A stretch of 64,000 bases of DNA from Kudoa neothunni (lineage: Eukaryota; Cnidaria). The stretch lies in assembly GCA_964304625.1 (NCBI GenBank), contig OZ199838.1, positions 3,906,001 through 3,970,000 on the forward strand, given 5' to 3'. Made by a program: the position numbers and the translations under genes. Numbering within the stretch: the first letter of the stretch is position 1; each line of letters starts with the position of its first letter. This document shows positions 27,237 through 40,001 of this stretch, in pieces. Under the pieces are notes generated by a model. The model saw nothing but the letters and a program-made list of their open reading frames with translations. It made no database searches and was not told where the DNA came from.

Positions 27237-27746
27237 ATTTTATTTGGAGGATTAAGAATGTAATAACTTTGCACAATTTCTTTAATGCATATTAATATTA
27301 GACTTAGGAATAAAATATATGATTAAAGTTAAAAGATTTTTGAATTCAAAGTTGCGCAATATTTTACTCAGTTAAGTGAATCCTAGTAGCTTTGTTATTG
27401 GTACAAAAATTAGGCATCATTCGAATAACAACAAAAAATTGTATTCAAATTCTAAAATATCATTAAATAATGATTTTTAATAAAAAAATTAATTTATTAA
27501 TAGGTTTAATTATTTTAATTATCTTAATTAAAAATTTATTAAAGCTAATGTTTATAATATGCTTAAAATGCTCCGCAAACTTCCATAGTTCAAAAAAAGG
27601 AGGACGATTAATTTTCCTCTTTCATCTTAACGGTATGTTTTCTTAACAACTTTTTATAATTTTATATAATTTTAATTTTAGTAAGAAAAATATTGAGAAT
27701 AAATTGATTGTCTCTGCGCACGCGCACTATTAAAGAAAGACACGCT

Positions 27747-30700
27747 ATGGCAGATGAGGATCAAGTCAAACGCTACCCAAAAAAGAAAATAGTTTTGTTG
27801 ATTGGTTATAGTGGCATAGGATATAGCGGGATGCAACAGTGATTTCTCTTTTTAATTTCAACGTATAATTCGACTCAATATTCATAATACAGCCAAAATA
27901 ATGATAGCAACGTTTAAAACGATCGAATCGGAATTATTCAAGGCGTTTGAGTTGTCGAACGCAGTGATAAAGCAGAATTTGGAAAATACCAACAAGGTAA
28001 TGAGTTATATTAATAGATTAGATTCAGGATTATGTATTTTTTTTTCTAATATAAATTTAACAATAATTATTTGTATCCCGTTTCAATATAATTCGATTTA
28101 GATGAGTTTTCAAAGATGTTCTAGAACAGACAAAAATGTGTCAGCGATGCGTCAAGTAGTTTCTCTTAAAGTAAATCATTTTATGTGTATTTTTGATTCG
28201 AGTGTAATTATTCATTTTTCCAAATGAAGGCTAACATGATACCAGACATCGTGGATGAAGTCAACAAATATCTTCCGTCAAATATCAGAGTGTTTGGTAG
28301 GTTTTAAATTTATGTACGATTTTGATTACACAATTTCTAGACATGATCAGGGTGAGCAAGAGTTTCAACTCGAAAAATATGTGTAGTGGTCGTACCTACA
28401 GATATGTGTTGCCATCGTTTGCATTTACAAAAAATGTAAGTATATTGTAGGTTGATTTATAGTGAGTTTTTTTTGGTTTATGCTGTAGGGCACTGAGAGA
28501 AGTGTGAGATTAACTGGTAAGAGATTTTTCTGTCTAATTTTTATACCATGTGTGCGTTGGAATAGATGAAAGTATCGATTATATTAACCTGCTTTTTTCA
28601 AAATATATTGGTACATTAAATTTTGCAAATTTTACCGCTGGAAAGTATTTGACATTGTTGTTATAGTATGATGGTGATTTTGATTATTATTGATTGTATA
28701 GAGAATTTAATGATAAAAGTTGCATGCGATACATCACTAGTTTCAAGGTATTAAATCAAATTATCCTCCTGTTCCAAAATATTTTCTAATCAAGCTTACC
28801 GAAACCTTTCTTGTTGGTGATTGTGAAATGGTCGATATCAGAATTTATGGTCAGAGTTTCATGCTTCATCAGATAAGGAAAATGATTGGTAATCATTTGA
28901 ATTGAGTCATCCAAATCTTGATCATTCAAACTGTAGGATTCATTATTTGTATTATTCGTGGGTTCTTTACCGAAGATGATCTTATTCAGGCATTCAAAGA
29001 GAGAAATGTATTCCTATATTATTTGTTTGTTTTATACGCAGTTACTAATTATAATCTAACTGAATTAATTACTTTGTAACTATCCATTTTAGCGATACTA
29101 TAAAACACTTTTAATGCTACTATTATTTAGACTAGAATTCCTCTAGCTCCTGGATTTGGCTTAATGCTTTATAAAGTAATTTTATTATTATTATTATTAT
29201 CAATCAGAATAGTCATTTTTGCTTTATTATTAAACCATGCGATTCGCGTATCATTGTTTTCGGCCAAAAAATCTCTTTAATATAAAACCAAAAATTTGTT
29301 AAAAATTCGCAATAATTGTCGCTCATTCGAAATTTGGTAAAATAAAGAGTCGATCATTAAAATTGAAACGCATATACGCGTTGTAAATCACAGAGTTCGA
29401 ATATAATGTTGCAGTTTAGAACTTGTGATTATTTGTATACAGTAGGGAATCGATTTTCCGAAATCCCCTTGGGACCAACGGAAAGTTACTGAAAATGAAT
29501 CATTGACCGATTTTACACATTTTTTTGATTCGTGCAGGGGCAACTAAAATATTTTGTAGTGAAGTAATATAATAAAGTGCACAATTGTTAGTCTTTAGAC
29601 GGATTTTTATCTTTTTAACATAATTTGGAGAAATACTTTTGTAGATGGACTTTGAAAAATAAATTATTCGTTTATTGGGAGATAGTAGTTAATTTGTTGA
29701 GATTTTTTAACGATACGAGAATGTAATAAAATTTATTTTCGTGATTAGAAGTAGAGCCACAGAGATATACATATAAATTGTTAACAATACTTTTGAAATT
29801 ACTATTTTAAAAAATTAGGTATATGTTAAATGTTTCATCATCACTCTCGTCTGCTTATTTTACTCAAATTGGACGAGAAATTGTTCATTGTCGTCAAATT
29901 ATCGTCAATTCTTGTGATGACAAATCAAAATACGATCTGAACAACTCTAGGAATGGGCGTATAAAATTAGCTCATAGATCATTTAGATCTCTTTTCTAGA
30001 TGTGAATTGGATTTCAGACGTAAATCAAAGCTTATCTTTGAAAATTTGTACATATTAAAATAATTTGATGTTGTTTTGTTGATTGAATAGTATAATTTTA
30101 TATAATTGTATAAAAAAGGCCGGTAGGAGATCTTGCGGCAATAGCATTCAATTAGTTCAATTAGTTATGGTAACAGTTTTGAGTGCGTAAATATCCACTC
30201 AAGAAGATTGATCATTTTAAATTAAGTCGTGACCAATAACTGTAAAGTCTTCTATAATTAATAAATTTTTTTGGATTGAACTTTATTATTAATTTTGTTA
30301 CACATTTGATCGTCTATGATAAATCGGTTTTAGACTATAATGCCTTTCATCAATTATAAGTTATAGCCAAAAATTATTATTTGATCCTTTTTCTAGAATG
30401 TGCCTTTTGAGTAAATCCAAACTATTTTACGCGAGGAAATCAACTCAACATTACTTTTTTAGGAGTTTTCCAAGCAAAAATAGGTACGAGATCAAAATAA
30501 TTAAATGTACACGATTGATTAGCTTTCATTCGTGAATTTTTGCTGGAATTTATTATATCACATTTGAATTATTTATGAAATATGACTGTGATATCAGCGA
30601 TGATATTTTTTTAATGAATAATAATTTATTTGGTAATGACGTCATTAATTCTACAGTGGCGGCTGGTCGGTCGTAAACCAATTGGGGCCAAGAAAAAATT

Positions 30701-32235
30701 ACTCACTACACGTACAATACCTGTGGTGAGTAATTGATAAGATTGCGCTCGCTATAATACTAAGGAGGAAAACCCGCTATAAATCAACTACAATGAGAAA
30801 TTATTTCATGTAAATTACTCAGTTATAGTAGTATTTTTAAGTTTTCTGACAATTATATTGTGTACTTCTCGTTCAATATCCGTTTAATCTTTATAACTAC
30901 GGAATGCAATTTTCAACGTTTATTCTGCGATAAAAAGGTCACCACCTTCAAAAATAATAAGATCAGTTTGTGACACTTTATTATAATTCCGTTGCAATTT
31001 ACACATAAAATGAGAATAATGTAGAAAACGTTTAAAACTCGTTCGTTAGAATTGGCGCGCATAATAAACGTCGAAAACTACGATCCCTATTTTATAACTA
31101 TATAAAGTATGAATTTCAAGTAATATCTTAAATCGGACAAATGAGAGAGGCATTTTCGAATGGAATATTTTTTCGTCCTCTATCGTCAAATTTATGAAAC
31201 TTGGCATTTCTGTGACAATTACCATATCTTATAAAATCACCAATGTTAGCGTCATTTTCAATATTGTTTCCGATCCATGCCTTCCCTATAAAGTTTTGGA
31301 AAAACTTTATTATTTAATATTTCTCGTTTAATGTCCTAACCCCAATTTGTGTTTCTATCCTCCATTTCGCCATCTATCGAAAATAACAATCTCAGTCCAC
31401 CAAAAAAGTTACGAACTACACGTCACTACAAAATAATCTGGAATAACCATAATTAATGAATTTAAAAATGTTTTATTAATATTCTCAATGATCAAATAAT
31501 TTTTTTAAATAGTTTTTAACAATAAATAACTTGTAATAATCATATGTGTACGTTAATTTTGTGATATTTCCTCAAATTACGAACTACGCGTCACTACGAA
31601 CTACGAACCGAACCACACATCATGTCACCTACTGTACCAATTTTGTATGCGATGCGCGTTACAAATGATTCACGTATAAGGCGCATTTAACACTTAGGCA
31701 ATATGGAAGTATGGAAGTATGTGTGCCTAATTTTTGGCGGTAACCTTAATCCCTTAAAAAATTAACTGCACAATATCAGTATTTTAAATCTGTAGACATC
31801 TCAGTACATCATTCTACCCAATCAAACTAATTAAGAAATTAATGCGGACACATTTCTTATGGCGAATATTGCGGAGTTTGTTTGTTATTGAGTTGGTATT
31901 AATATCAATTGTGACAAAATGCCAATAAAATAACCGAAAATTGTCCCCCTAGCAATCTACTAATATTCATTTTGATAGACTCACTTCGAAGGTTACAACA
32001 AACGCTGCACCAAAGGACCATTACTTAACAAACCTCTGGAATGGCGTACTGAGATAGAAGTAATGCATACACGCGAATTTATTTATCTATTTTAATTTAG
32101 GAAAAAGTGATAAACTTCACAGAACAAATCATAGAAAAGTCGATCGTAGAATATGAACTAGCGGAGGACGCTACCGCAAAATGGTTGAAAATTTTAGAGG
32201 AAGTTCACTTTGTGAAGAATCACATCGATTGTTGA
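27747..32235 (+). CDS. PUS1: tRNA pseudouridine synthase A, PUS1 family, 13 exons
   Basis: Converts uridine to pseudouridine in tRNA (and some mRNA). Exon 1 (27747-27838) encodes KKKIVLLIGYSGIGYSGMQ, the family's start of the TruA fold. The catalytic aspartate lies in SRTDKNVSA (exon 28102-28170). NSKN, RTYRYVLPSF, LNFANFTAGK, RIYGQSFMLHQIRKMI and LAPGFGLMLYK follow in family order. Exons 28102-29175 join in phase through ordinary short introns. The last two exons (31979-32059 and 32101-32235, THFEGYNKRC... to NHIDC and TGA) match the PUS1 C-terminus and join in phase across a 2803-base intron (29176-31978). The junction of exon 1 with the next piece (near 27893-27996, FKTIESELFKAF) is off by one base under a simple GT-AG model. 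A non-standard splice or a sequence error would explain this. Confidence 0.9.
29176..31978 (+). other. Unusually long PUS1 intron holding transposon ends
   Basis: The intron runs from GTAATT to TTGATAG. A pogo-type end, TACAGTAGGGAATCGATTTT, lies near 29440, and TACAGTAGGTGACATG, read on the minus strand, ends near 31632. A hAT-like CAGTGGCGGCTGG lies near 30656. A repeated TACGAACTAC(A/G)CGTCACTAC motif lies near 31412 and 31577. Intron growth by insertion is the likely cause, but I could not close any element with confidence. Confidence 0.6.
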
Positions 32236-32444
32236 TATTTAATATTCCACAGAGGACTTTAGTTGTATAGCTACATGTGTGAATGTTGTGATAGTTTATG
32301 GTTGGTTTTTGATCGCACGCAGCACTTTTTAAGCTTTAACTTGTACAATTATTAAGCGCCTTTGAGCACGCGCGTCAATAATAATCTCTGTTTGAGTGCG
32401 GGAGGTTCTAGTAGGATTGATTGATTCGATTCGGTTCGGTTCTA

Positions 32445-35070
32445 ATGCATCAGTTTTCAACCAAAAAAAAGCCCACCGACTATCCAATATCTTCAGCTTA
32501 TCAATCGAAAAAAGATGACGATATTGTTATCGTGGATCCTACCAGTAAAAAGCGTTACACAAGATTGAAATTTTTAGGCAAAGTATGCCACCGATTTCGC
32601 GTTGTTAAGCTACAACTGGTTGATTGTTGTATAGGGTGGATTTGCTAGATGTTATGAGGTGAAAAATGAAAACGAAAAGATTTTAGCTTGTAAAATTGTC
32701 TCCAAATCACTTCTGGTGAAACCCCACCAAAAAGCAAAAGTATACTCAATCACCTACTAGTTGATTTAATACATTTTTAAGATGGCCAGCGAGATTACTA
32801 TTCATAGATCGTTAACTCATCAGAATGTTGTTCAGTTTAACAGTTATTTTGAAGATAAAGATAATGTGTACGTACTGTTGGAGATTTGTCGTAATCGAGT
32901 AAGTTTTTTTTATTCTATACGCATAAAAGTTTACTTATTGTCAGCTGAATCATTAAATGAATAAATTTGCTGAGTTTAATTAAATAATTAATTAAACTAA
33001 ATAGTCGTTGATGGAATTACACAAGAGAAGACGCTGCCTTACCGACCCTGAAGTTAGATTCTACTTCCGACAAATTATAGAAGGTTGCGCTTATCTGCAC
33101 GATACCAACGTCATCCATAGAGATCTCAAATTGGGAAATCTATTCTTGGATGATGATCTACGAGTGAAAATCGGAGACTTTGGTTTGGCCACCAAAATTG
33201 AATTTCCTGGTGAACGTAAAAGGTAATGTGTTAAACAAATCTTTCTATTTGTTATATGCAATTAATTATCTCGACTAATATATCTAGAACTCTATGTGGC
33301 ACGCCCAACTACATTGCACCTGAAGTTTTGAACAAACGAGGGCACAGCTTCGAAGTTGATGTGTGGTCAGCGGGATGTATTCTTTATACTTTGTTGGTGG
33401 GTACACCTCCGTTCGAAACGGCTTCGCTCACCGAAACATACAATCGAATCAAAAAAAACGATTACACAATACCGTCAAGAGTGCCTAGATTGGCTCAAAA
33501 TCTTATCGTTAAAATGCTCCAAAAAGAACCTTCTGCCAGACCTACTATGCACGCAGTATCATCTATTGATACAGTTTATAGTTTTAAGTTTGTGTGTGTA
33601 TAGATTCTGTTGGACAGTTACTTCACTGAGCAATCGATTCCACAATCGTTACCACTTAGTTCGTTGACCGTGGCTCCTCGTTACGATGAACCCATCAACA
33701 AACCAATTCCAAGACCTCTCGGCAATTTCACCGGTGTCACCACCGCCAACAGCAACACCGCTGCCACCCAACGAAATGCAATCATCCAACAGCAGAATTT
33801 GGCCAGCAATCGTCTTGGTAGCAACGTCCATACTGTACAAAACTTTGCCAACAATCAAATGATCCAATTGCGATGGTTCCCCGCCCTCCCAGTCGCTAAA
33901 ACACCCACCACTCCAACCAACCCCAATCGTGATGCACATGCTGTGAGAGTTCAAGATGGAACTCTAACTACCATCGACGATTTTGATTCTGAAAACGATT
34001 TGAATGGTAAATCTACAATGTGAATAACTCACATGCAATCACATTGATTTAGAACCCAAAGACTGCTACCTCAATGAACTAATGTCAACACTGTTACGAC
34101 TTGTTAATATGAGACCCGACAAATATCCTCAAATTCAATTAGGTTTGTCACTAGTTAAAACTTTACTAAAATATAGGTTCACTTATAATTTTTTATCGAC
34201 AAATTTCTATAGATGAAGCTGAAGATCCTAAATACACCCCGCTCTATTGGGTTAGCAAATGGGTTGACTATTCCGAAAAATACGGCCTTGGTTACGAACT
34301 GTCCGATAACAGTATTGGTGTTTTCTTCAACGATGTCACTCAAATTATAAGTCTTCATGGAAAAACGTAATCCATCCTATTCTATTGTTTTCTATGTGTG
34401 TGTGTGATTGTTAACCCTTGTGCTGCGTGTAGTGACATTGGTACCTACATTGATATCGATGGCACTGAAACATGTCTTAAAATGGCACTTGCTCCTTCTG
34501 AAATGTCAAAAAAAGTGACTATCTTCCAAAACTTTTATCACTATATGGAAGCCAATCTTATTAGCGTATTTTTATGTTATGTGAATATTGTAGTCAATTT
34601 CTATTGATGTAGACTGGTGCCGATGTTAGCATAGAGAGAAATGCCGAGGTTGCTCGTCTTCCTTACCTTCGTCTTTGGGTTAGAAATGATGATGTTATTA
34701 TTTTCCAGCTCACCTGTGGCATATTGCAAGTATGCTAATAAGTTCGTGTGACTACAATTGTTTCTTTGTTTAAAAGAATTAAATGACTATTGCTTCTATG
34801 TTTTTCGCTCTTTTGTTCTATTTTCCCATTCCAACAACTAATACTTATTTATATCTGTAGGCAAACTTTTTCAAAGATCACACCAAACTCATCATTTGCC
34901 CCCGTATGAATGCCGTCACTTACATCGATGAAGTGAGAACTTTCAAAACCTATCCAATTGTTTCACTCGAACGCTACGGTTGCAGCTCGTCGATCATCTC
35001 AAGAATACGTTATGTTTTAATTGTTCTCAAAAAAGTTGTTTCCGCCACCACTTCCGCCACCGCCAAATAA
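32445..35070 (+). CDS. PLK1: Polo-like kinase 1, 11 exons, about 650 residues
   Basis: Mitotic serine/threonine kinase. Exons: 32445-32582, 32635-32739, 32782-32898, 33005-33222, 33288-33555, 33604-34006, 34053-34142, 34213-34366, 34433-34565, 34613-34729, 34861-35070; all join in phase. The kinase domain shows [10 protein letters not shown], Lys66 in [15 protein letters not shown] (Asp160), DFG (Asp178), activation-loop Thr194 in [13 protein letters not shown], and DVWSAGC. A polar N/T/P-rich linker leads to the polo-box domain, with Trp459 in [16 protein letters not shown] and the His588/Lys590 pair in HTKLIICP (human Trp414, His538, Lys540), which binds phosphopeptides. The C-terminus ends [10 protein letters not shown]. 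The gene starts about 210 bases after PUS1 on the same strand. It appears intact and is the best-supported model in the window. Confidence 0.96.
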
Positions 35071-35280
35071 CAAAGCGCTGTATTTTCTTCATCTCCACCC
35101 TAACTAATATAGATAGTATATTTATACTCGAATTCGATTATAATATCTTTCCTGTGCGATTTGTTGTTTTGATACTTTTGTTTTTCTGTGCTGATAATCG
35201 CCTTCATGTTAATCTGTAAATCAACTATCTTTAAATCGCTTTTAATCTTCTGTGCGCCTCAAAATCGACTTTACACTATA

Positions 35281-37128
35281 CACTAGGGCAGTGTTTCCCA
35301 CCCTTTTTTAGCCGTGACCCATTTTTTCCAAAAAAATATCCTGGGACCCAGGAAACATTTCAAGTGCTTACTAGAATTAAAAGTTATTTTTTGAACCATC
35401 TTTATATCCAGTATTATATATGATAATTTAAATCGTATACTTTATCCTAATTATTTTTACTCCGTTAATCTAAAAATATTGTTTAGCACTAATTTTACTA
35501 CTCACTCTTTTAAAGCAATAATATTTCACTTGAAACCAATATTATTAAACCATTAGGCTACTCCTTTTTCGACTTATCACATTAGGTTTTTAATGATATT
35601 CTCGCATTTTACTTATTTTAAATATAATTTTCCTTATTGCATCTAAAATATGTGAAAAAATCATATGCAAGTCAAATTGTTTTGAAATAATTCATTCCAA
35701 TTTTCTTCTTAAATTAAAATTTGCGCTATTTTCCTATAATTATTAAACGTACCATATAATAAAAACCTGGCTAAAATATATGTTCAGATCATGCCCCCAA
35801 CAAAATTCCATCCTCTAACAGGCTTGGAATGATAAATATCCCAGAGTTTTTTGTTTACATTAATTTGAAAAGTTATAAATAATTAAATGTGAAACCCCTG
35901 TAAAATCCCATCGACACATTTCCAGGAAAATCTGCAATTAGTATCCCACCTAATCTAATGGGGCATTCTTCGTCGATCGCTCGAAAGTTTCCATTGGTAT
36001 AATATTGAGGTTCTCCTATCAGATGGACAGAGAAACATCGATTTCGTCGCATATATCAGGTTTTAATAACTAGCACGTGTTTATTTTTGAATTATAATGT
36101 TGAAGAATACTTCCTCGGAGATTTTATTTTAATATGCGCCAATTTGGGTTATATAGATGAATGGGATTATTTAAGCAAGAAGCTTGGACTAGTTGGGCTA
36201 TTCTGGTGAATTAGATAACTTGTTTTTTACATTACATAACGCGAAGCCTTATTATTCGTTGAAATTAACCCACGATAATTGAGTCGAACCAGATTAAGTT
36301 TTGTAATAGACGTAAATATACTCCAAATTCTATCTATATAATCTACCAAAAATTCTCTAGTAAATTCAAAATTATTTATTGAGTAATTTTAAGCAAAAAA
36401 AGCCCGGGGTGTTTTTCACCTCAAGCCAGTGAGAGAATGGATATTTCGCTAGATTAGAGGGTTGTTGAACACTTTTGGTGGGTGGGACGCAGAAAATCCT
36501 GAGCATTTATGTAGCGTGAATAATGGTGAGATATTAGGCGGCATGAGGCACTTCGAAATCCATTCCTCGATTCTCAATCTCGTTTATTTTTAAATTACTC
36601 TTAATATAAAGAACAATACCGCAATTATTAATTATATACAAATAAATAATAACATTCAAATGGCCTTAACTCAAATTGAAGCAGAATGGTTTTAAACCCA
36701 ATCAGGTCTCATTTTTAGTCGTGATCTCCCCTGTTTTTGATTTAACCTAATATAATATTGTTTAATTGTAGATCTAGATTATTTCTTTTGGGTTTATAAG
36801 ACCTGTATACATGAAAGTCTTGCTTCATGCGACTTAGATTACAACGAGTTTCAGTTAACACTGTTATTGACGGAATGAAAAACTAAAGATGTTGATTCTT
36901 AAGGTCCATCGATAAATTCAGTTAGATATGATCGAATACAACTTAATTTTAGTAAGAAAAAAACATATATTAACCATATTTAGATTTGGATGTGATATGA
37001 AGCTTGAATCAAAATTATAAGCAGTTTAAATTAAAAAATCAATACTTTTGAAAAATGAGGAGCGCAGGACTTTCTATCAAGAAAAAGTTGGTATGATAGA
37101 AAAAAGGTTGGGGAACACTGCATTAGGG
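35281..37128. mobile_element. Non-autonomous hAT element, family 1
   Basis: The element is 35289-37120. The left end is CAGTGTTTCCCACCC and the right end, read inward, is CAGTGTTCCCCAACC. Eight-base target duplications CACTAGGG and CATTAGGG (7 of 8) flank it. From about 36470 to the right end it is clearly homologous to the 702-base element at 63063-63764, so both are deletion products of one parent. No transposase is visible. It begins about 220 bases after the PLK1 stop. Confidence 0.85.
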
Positions 37129-39419
37129 GCTTTTAAGGTCAAATTAACCCCGAATTTTTATTGCATCTTTGAATGCAATAAATAATTTCGTAATCATAGG
37201 TAAAATTAAACAAGAATTTATCGACAAGTTTATGTCGTACTTTCGCCAAGATTTACACTGTGTATATACGAAATATTCCCAATTCGTGGGAATTTGTCGA
37301 CTTCGACTTTATCGTACCGAATTAATGAGATAACTCAATTTTTGAGATGTTAAATTACGTAAAAAATTTTTTACTAAAAATATTGATATACTGAGTTCTT
37401 CCGTAACGTGAGTAACAAGTTAGTTTCCTACGTTAAGCAACCACTTTTATGCATTTGGACGAATACATGAATAATATTAATTTTTTATATCACCCTTTGG
37501 TTATAATTAAGACTGCAAACATTATTCTTCTAGAAAACGCCTTCCAATATTCATCGATCTCATAATATTTATTACGAGACGTATCTGTCGTATCACTGCA
37601 GCCGCTATCCAGGTAATCCATTTTCGGAGGGGAGGTGATGCGCGCGAGTTATATGAACTAAATTATGTGATTTGATAGGAATTAAGAACGGTGTATCTTA
37701 AAATCTCCCCGTCATAAAGTGCTCAACTTTGCTAAAATTTCTTGAAACATATTTATGTTTAATTTTGGCAGTGAAAAAAAGGGGATTTTTACCCCAAAAA
37801 TACATCGGAGGATGGAAATTGTATAACTCCGCTATTATATTATATGTGCTCATAATTTTGTTATCGGAAATCCAATATAATATTTTCGAGGAATAGGTAA
37901 AATCTTAGAATTTACGACCTCCGAAATATGGAGAAATTAGCAAAACAATATCTTATTGGGGTATTTTTTACCCCAAATCCATTAGGTGATAATCGCCGAT
38001 TTACTTCAAATTTTTAATGGTAGAGTATTCTATATGCACGTCGTGCAATTGGTTTAGAATCGTTAATTGAAATGTTAAAAGACATTTTTAGCAGCCGGTA
38101 GCCCGAGAATATTATCATAAAAAATATCTCAGTATTTTTCGAGAATTTTGCCCAGGTTTACTGTAGAGTTCCGATTACTCCTTTGCTCGATGGAGCAAGT
38201 ACTCACATTTGAAGTCGTTTTATTTTGTATTTTGATTTCAATGATCGAGTGAGAACCGATAAATCTCACGGTAATGGCGGAGTATACGCCCAACCAAAAT
38301 CGGTCTGTTCCGCATGATCAACATCCCGATTTTATTAAAAAGTTATTGTACACGTTTTCATAAATATTGACTGAACTGGGAAAACTCAAAAATCATTAAC
38401 TTGAAAAATATAACACATGCCTTCGGGTTAAATAGGTACGCGCGCACGCTTAAGTTGGATCTACAACTACTGTGCCTTAAACTAATGTTTACACATTGAA
38501 TTCACTAGTATAATCTATATATAGTAGAGTTATATTTTAAAATGTAAATCAAACATTGAATAATGAAAAAAAAAGTACGTAGCCAACCTACAATTTTCCC
38601 CTTTGCACATGCGCATTCATCGAACTTCGTTTAACCGAAATTTCAGTATCTGAAAGGAAAATGCCAGGTCTCAGCATTTTCGGATAAACGGGTTCGACTG
38701 TACATTTTTAAGAGTACAAAAGCTTCTATTATTAGAATCGTTATTCATGATCTATTTGATAAATTAAATAATAATTGTTGATGTATTAAGATTTGGAGGC
38801 GTTTATAAGGCCATCTATATAACAAGTGTGATCATATGCTTGTAGATTTATAAATCAATTGCTTTTTATGAATTATGTTAATACATACAATTTCATTAAA
38901 ATCTATCAGTTAATTTTAGAGGTATTAATTGCCTGTGGAATAGCCACTGCCAAATGAAAATCGCATGTTAGGTGTCTATTTTTAAGATTGTTTCACATAT
39001 TCGTAAAAATCTAGTAGAACGCATCACAATGAATACGGCATATAACTGTATTACAAGCATTTTTGTTTATGCGTAGCAGCCCTCTGTGAAAAATTTAAGT
39101 AATATTTATAGATAAATAAGTGTGTCGATAAAGTTGTATTTACACATGATGAGCTATATCTTTTCCTTATCTAATTATTTCGGACGATAAGAAAAAATCG
39201 ACCAGATTAATAATAGATTAATGGTGTGGCGGTTTGAGAAAGTGCAAAACTACCTTTGGGTTAAGGTGGAATAGCGTGAAAATCACAGTATTAATCCTAT
39301 CAAAACATAATTATTAATTACGTGGGTGTTCGTTTGAACGAATTCTACGGATCGGTGTTTGCTTTGGCCCTTACATTGTAAACATTTAGTGCTAAGAAAA
39401 ACTAACACCAAGTTTTACA
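37129..39419. other. Intergenic DNA between hAT element and GABARAPL2
   Basis: Holds a palindrome pair (37781-37974) and a pogo-like terminus near 38640-38702 (CAGTCGAACCCGTTTATCCG read inward on the minus strand, edge TA) whose partner was not found. No host gene is recognised. Confidence 0.5.
37781..37974. repeat. Palindrome pair, 179 bases apart
   Basis: GGGGATTTTTACCCC at 37781-37795 and GGGGTATTTTTTACCCC at 37958-37974. The ACCCC edges are 179 bases apart, exactly as at 2538 and 2717. Both copies are followed by AAA plus a short ATC/ATT..GG block. Confidence 0.7.
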
Positions 39420-39921
39420 ATGAAATGGAATTATAAGATGGAAAATAGTTTTGGTAAGTAAATTGGGCTAGCACTTAATTTTCATACAATAATTAGAAGA
39501 CCGAAAGGCTGAATCTGAGAAGATCATGTCTATTTACCCCGATAGACTTCCAGTAATTGTCCAAAAGGTACCAACGTCAGTTGTACCCGATATAAACAAG
39601 AATAAATTTCTTATACCCGACGACTTGAGTGGTAACAACAACAGCAAATGCCATTTTCATTTGAGCATTAATTTCTCTTTAGTGGCACAATTCATCTACA
39701 TCATTCGACAAAGGATTCAATTAGAACCCGAAATGGCTATGTTTATATTTGTTGGGAATGTTATGCCTGCAGCATCGTATCCAATTATCTGTTAATTAAC
39801 GATATGATTAATGGAGCTTTTTGTTAGTGATACGATTTTTAATTTGTACGAGAGAAGTGCTGATGATGATGGATTTTTGTATGTGGCTTATGGAGGAGAA
39901 TCAACTTTTGGTTTAGAATGA
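39420..39921 (+). CDS. GABARAPL2: ATG8-family protein, GABARAPL2/GATE-16 type, 4 exons
   Basis: Ubiquitin-like modifier conjugated to phosphatidylethanolamine on autophagosome membranes and used in intra-Golgi traffic. Exons 39420-39453, 39497-39631, 39683-39776 and 39828-39921 join in phase with introns of 43-51 bases and give 118 residues; human GABARAPL2 has 117. The start MKWNYKMENSFEDRKAESEK, then YPDRLPVIVQKV, VAQFIYIIRQRIQLEPE and DGFLYVAYGGESTFG, matches GATE-16 better than LC3. Gly116 is followed by Leu-Glu, so ATG4 cleavage would expose the glycine. It seems whole. A piggyBac element starts 85 bases after its stop. Confidence 0.94.
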
Positions 39922-40001
39922 TGTTTTACTTTGCAAACAATATTTTCTTTAAAGCGCACATGCATATTTATGTGATAGACGGTTGTGTAAATACAATTGT
40001 T

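Larger units (their letters stand above)
24539..27746. other. Intergenic DNA between MARVEL gene and PUS1
   Basis: AT-rich. It contains the probable hAT MITE at 26095-26457 and a degenerate paired-palindrome locus at 27037-27236. No host gene is recognised. Confidence 0.5.

Noticed and set aside
29441-31632. A complete 2.2-kb pogo element filling the PUS1 intron
   Set aside because: Only the first ten bases of the two proposed ends agree, so the pairing is not convincing.
33649-33954. A 101-codon minus-strand open frame
   Set aside because: It is the mirror of the PLK1 linker exon, whose plus-strand reading fits the kinase gene in phase.
34411-34425. TTAACCCTTGTG as a piggyBac end
   Set aside because: It lies in a short PLK1 intron, has no partner end and is best explained by chance.
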